A stretch of 64,000 bases of DNA, from NCBI RefSeq assembly GCF_051903075.1, contig NZ_CP182423.1:3658001-3722000 (forward strand), written 5' to 3'. The position numbers and the translations under genes were made by a program. This DNA is from Embleya sp051903075 (GTDB lineage: Bacteria; Actinomycetota; Actinomycetes; Streptomycetales; Streptomycetaceae). Shown here piece by piece: positions 61,661 through 64,000 of this stretch (within the stretch, counting starts at the first letter, position 1; each line of letters starts with the position of its first letter). The notes under the pieces are model-generated. The model was given only the letters and a program-made list of their open reading frames with translations, was not told where the DNA came from and made no database searches.

Positions 61661-62596
61661 ATGCAGTTGTTGGTGAGACAGATCCGATGGGAGGCTGCGG
61701 GGGTCGTCTCCCTCATCCTGGTGGATCCGATCGGGCAGGACCTGCCCGGATGGCAACCCGGGGCCCACATCGACCTGACGGTCGGCGACGGCTCGGTCCG
61801 GCAGTACTCCCTGTGCGGTGACCCGGAGGATCGGAAGTCCTATCGCATCGGCGTCCTGCGGGAGGCCGACGGCCGAGGCGGTTCCCGGTTCATCCACGAC
61901 CGGTTGCGCGTCGGCGCAATGATCGAGGTGGCGGGTCCTCGCAACCACTTCCCGTTCGACCCGCCTTCCCACACCCGCATCCGCTTCGTGGCCGGCGGCA
62001 TCGGCATCACCCCGCTGATACCGATGATTCGGGACGCGGAGTCCCGGGGACTGGACTGGAAACTCACCTACGGCGGCCGCAGTCGGGCCTCGATGGCGTT
62101 CCTCGACGAGCTGGACTCCGTGCGGGTCCATGTGCATCCCGCCGACGAGGCCGGGCCGATCGACCTCGACACGGCACTCGGTGACCCCTGCCGGGACACC
62201 GCGGTCTACACCTGTGGCCCGAGCCGGCTCCTCGACGCCATCGAAGGGCGGGCCTCCTCCTGGCCGCGGGGCGCACTCCACCTGGAGCGCTTCTCGGCTC
62301 CGCCCGCCGCCGTGCCCGCAGCCGGCGACGGACCGTTCGAAGTCGTGGCCAAGCGCAGCGGCATCACGGTGACCGTGCCCGCCGACGGGACCATCCTCAA
62401 GACACTCGAAGACGCCGGCGTGAGCACGCAGAGCTCCTGCTCCGAAGGGATATGCGGGGCTTGCGAGACGCTCGTGGTGGAGGGCAGGCCCGATCACCGC
62501 GATCACGTTCTCACGGAAGAGGAGAAGGAAGGTGGCGAGTACATCATGATTTGCGTCTCGCGCGCCCGCACCGAACGCATCGTCCTCGACATCTGA
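61661..62596 (+). CDS. Flavin/2Fe-2S oxygenase reductase (phthalate-reductase type)
   Basis: A 311-residue electron-transfer protein with FMN-binding barrel (PGWQPGAHIDLTVGDGSVRQ, YSLCGDPEDRKSYRIGVLRE), NAD-binding domain (FVAGGIGITPLIPMIRDAES, YTCGPSRLLDAI) and a C-terminal plant-type ferredoxin with Cys260, Cys265, Cys268 and Cys298 (SCSEGICGACE ... MICVSRA). It passes electrons from NADH to the Rieske oxygenase, so no separate ferredoxin is needed. ATG 61661 has AAGGAAG. Last gene of the operon, ending at a strong terminator. Confidence 0.95.
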   Translation: MQLLVRQIRWEAAGVVSLILVDPIGQDLPGWQPGAHIDLTVGDGSVRQYSLCGDPEDRKSYRIGVLREADGRGGSRFIHDRLRVGAMIEVAGPRNHFPFDPPSHTRIRFVAGGIGITPLIPMIRDAESRGLDWKLTYGGRSRASMAFLDELDSVRVHVHPADEAGPIDLDTALGDPCRDTAVYTCGPSRLLDAIEGRASSWPRGALHLERFSAPPAAVPAAGDGPFEVVAKRSGITVTVPADGTILKTLEDAGVSTQSSCSEGICGACETLVVEGRPDHRDHVLTEEEKEGGEYIMICVSRARTERIVLDI

Positions 62597-62654
62597 GTTC
62601 GCGTGCGGCACCGGCGCTGTTGATCAGGCCCGTGTCCGTGGCGGACGGATCGCG

Positions 62655-62690
62655 GCGGGGCCCTCGTCACGGGCGTGACGAGGGCCCCGC
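62655..62690. terminator. Bidirectional terminator
   Basis: A 16-bp perfect stem (62655-62670 with 62675-62690) closing on GGGC, between the convergent reductase and serine-hydrolase genes. Confidence 0.87.
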
Positions 62691-62711
62691 GCTGCCATGC
62701 GCGGGCTCCGG

Positions 62712-63941
62712 TCAGCCGGACCTGCCGCAGAACGTGTGCTTCATGATGTTGTCGACGGCCCTGCCGTGGGCCGGCGTCACGTTCAGCCCGTACGGGTTGA
62801 ACGCGACCACGACCGTGGTACGCCCGTCCGGGCTCGCGTACATGCCGGTGCGGGTGCCGATCGCCGTACCGCCGAGGCCCCACGGATCGGGGGCGCAGGT
62901 CAGCGGCCAGTTGCCCAGGCCGAGTCCGTATCCGTCCTCGCCGCCGCGGACGGTCTTCTTCATCTCGGCGAGTTCGGCCGGGCGCAGCAGCTTGCCGGAG
63001 AGCAGGGCCGCGTCGAAGCGGGCCAGGTCCCGGGTCGTCGAGATCATCTGCCCCGAGGCGCCCGCCCCGGACATGTTCAGCCGGGTGACGTCGAAGACCC
63101 GGCCCCCGTTGCGCAGGTATGCCTTCGCGTAGGGGCGCTCGAGTTCCGGCGAGTCACCGGGGAATCCGGTGTCGTGCATGCCCAAAGGACGCAGGATGCG
63201 GCGTTCGACCTCTTCGGCGTAGGTCCTTCCGGTGACCCGTTCGATGATCATCCCGGCGAGGAGGTAATTGGTGTTGGAGTAGTGGAAGTCGTCCTTTCCC
63301 GGTGTGGTGGTCATCGGCCTGCGCAGGGACACGATCGAGAGTTCGCGCGCGGTTCGGGTCTGCCATCGACCCGTGCGCAGCCACGTTCGCACGGCGGCTT
63401 CGTTCGTGAAGTCCGGGAACAGGGCCGGGTCGTCGGCGTAGTCGGGAATGCCGGAGGTGTGGTTGAGGAGATGGCGCAGGCGCACGGGTTCGCCCGCCGG
63501 CCCATGCGGAATGCGCAGACCCGGCAGGTACGCGTCGATCGGGTCGTCGAGACGGAGCCTGCCCTCGCCGACCAGTTGCAGGACGACGGCGGCGACCGGC
63601 GACTTGGTGGTGCTGCCGACCCGGAAGCGGCCGTCGGGGCGTACGGGCGCCTTCGTGTCGCGGTCGCGGACGCCGGCGGAGCCGCGCCAGACGACGTTCC
63701 CGTCCCGGCGGACCTCGATGGTGGCGGCGGTGGAGATGTCGCCGGCGACCAGGGCCCGGAGGTCGGCGGCCAGGCCCACGGTGTCGACGCCCGGCGGTGG
63801 TGGTGGCGCCGGGGCCACGGCGTCCGCCGCGGCGGCGGTCGCGGTGGCGAGGGTGAGCGACACGGCGGCGGACAGGCCGACCGCGACTCGAACGAGCCGT
63901 GCGCCGAGGGCGCGCGGGCGGGCACGCGAAGAGGCGGGCAC
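62712..63941 (-). CDS. Secreted serine beta-lactamase-like hydrolase/DD-peptidase
   Basis: A 409-residue exported enzyme. Signal peptide at about 1-42 (VRVAVGLSAAVSLTLATATAAAA). Penicillin-binding-type motifs: SxxK in VGSTTKSPVAAVV, YxN in FHYSNTNYLLAGMIIE, and a third motif region with LGLGNWPLTC or GLGGTAIGTRTGM in place of HTG. HLLNHTSGIPDY is typical of class C beta-lactamase/D-alanyl-D-alanine carboxypeptidase relatives. GTG 63941 has GGGAGG 7 nt ahead. Probably a cell-wall peptidase or esterase; no antibiotic-resistance role implied. Complete within the window. Confidence 0.92.
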   Translation of the reverse strand: MPASSRARPRALGARLVRVAVGLSAAVSLTLATATAAAADAVAPAPPPPPGVDTVGLAADLRALVAGDISTAATIEVRRDGNVVWRGSAGVRDRDTKAPVRPDGRFRVGSTTKSPVAAVVLQLVGEGRLRLDDPIDAYLPGLRIPHGPAGEPVRLRHLLNHTSGIPDYADDPALFPDFTNEAAVRTWLRTGRWQTRTARELSIVSLRRPMTTTPGKDDFHYSNTNYLLAGMIIERVTGRTYAEEVERRILRPLGMHDTGFPGDSPELERPYAKAYLRNGGRVFDVTRLNMSGAGASGQMISTTRDLARFDAALLSGKLLRPAELAEMKKTVRGGEDGYGLGLGNWPLTCAPDPWGLGGTAIGTRTGMYASPDGRTTVVVAFNPYGLNVTPAHGRAVDNIMKHTFCGRSG

Positions 63942-64000
63942 GCTGGTGCCTCCCGAGATCAGAGGGTGGGTTGACGGACCCAAACCTTCCGTTCGACCGT

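Overview
The window is very GC-rich, with G or C at most third codon positions, frequent GTG starts, short gene gaps and many secreted proteins and TetR/PadR/LuxR regulators. This suggests a streptomycete-type actinomycete (Streptomyces, Embleya or Kitasatospora-like; the genus is an inference). No rRNA, tRNA, transposase, integrase or CRISPR array was seen.

Region 1 (1-23.4 kb) is a dormancy/hypoxia island of the DosR (DevR) type, called OsdR in Streptomyces. It holds the GAF-GAF histidine kinase OsdK and response regulator OsdR, four intact universal stress proteins, a GNAT/acyl-CoA-synthetase fusion (Pat-like), split-barrel flavin proteins, DoxX, CBS and cyclic-nucleotide-binding proteins, an Rv1733c-like membrane protein, acetate kinase and phosphoketolase. 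Eleven loci carry a 14-bp palindrome close to GGGCCGNNCGGCCC, usually doubled at 22 bp (two helical turns). At ten of them a (C/G)AGNNT-like hexamer starts 30.5-31.5 bp from the centre of the proximal box. Part of the island is decaying: a CBS protein, a flavodoxin, an HTH/flavin-barrel protein, a second LuxR-type regulator, a USP and a CtpF-like P-type ATPase are truncated or frameshifted.

Region 2 (23.5-27.3 kb) contains the most interesting small system: a cytochrome P450 followed 6 bp later by a 20-residue peptide gene ending WYWY, with a near-perfect Shine-Dalgarno formed by the last codons of the P450 and a strong terminator behind it. This is the layout of P450-crosslinked RiPPs (atropopeptide/tryptorubin, cittilin and biarylitide types). 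Orphan DUF4303 and Imm49 genes flank it.

Region 3 (27.5-43.3 kb) is accessory: a PadR-GyrI fusion facing a beheaded subtilase fused to a LuxR tail, two TetR-controlled oxidoreductase pairs with visible operators, VOC, isochorismatase and RibD/DHFR-like enzymes, secreted hydrolase and inhibitor proteins, and a run of gene remnants at 38.1-39.6 kb.

Region 4 (43.6-57.6 kb) holds small secreted proteins, hypotheticals, two remnants of an isoaspartyl-methyltransferase-like gene, a translationally coupled radical SAM/PLP-enzyme pair, a YihY/BrkB membrane protein, an M14 carboxypeptidase and an MmyB-type regulator.

Region 5 (57.9-62.6 kb) is a five-gene aromatic ring-cleavage operon: Rieske oxygenase alpha and beta, type I extradiol dioxygenase, C-C hydrolase, and a flavin/2Fe-2S reductase. 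A bidirectional terminator separates it from a secreted serine hydrolase.
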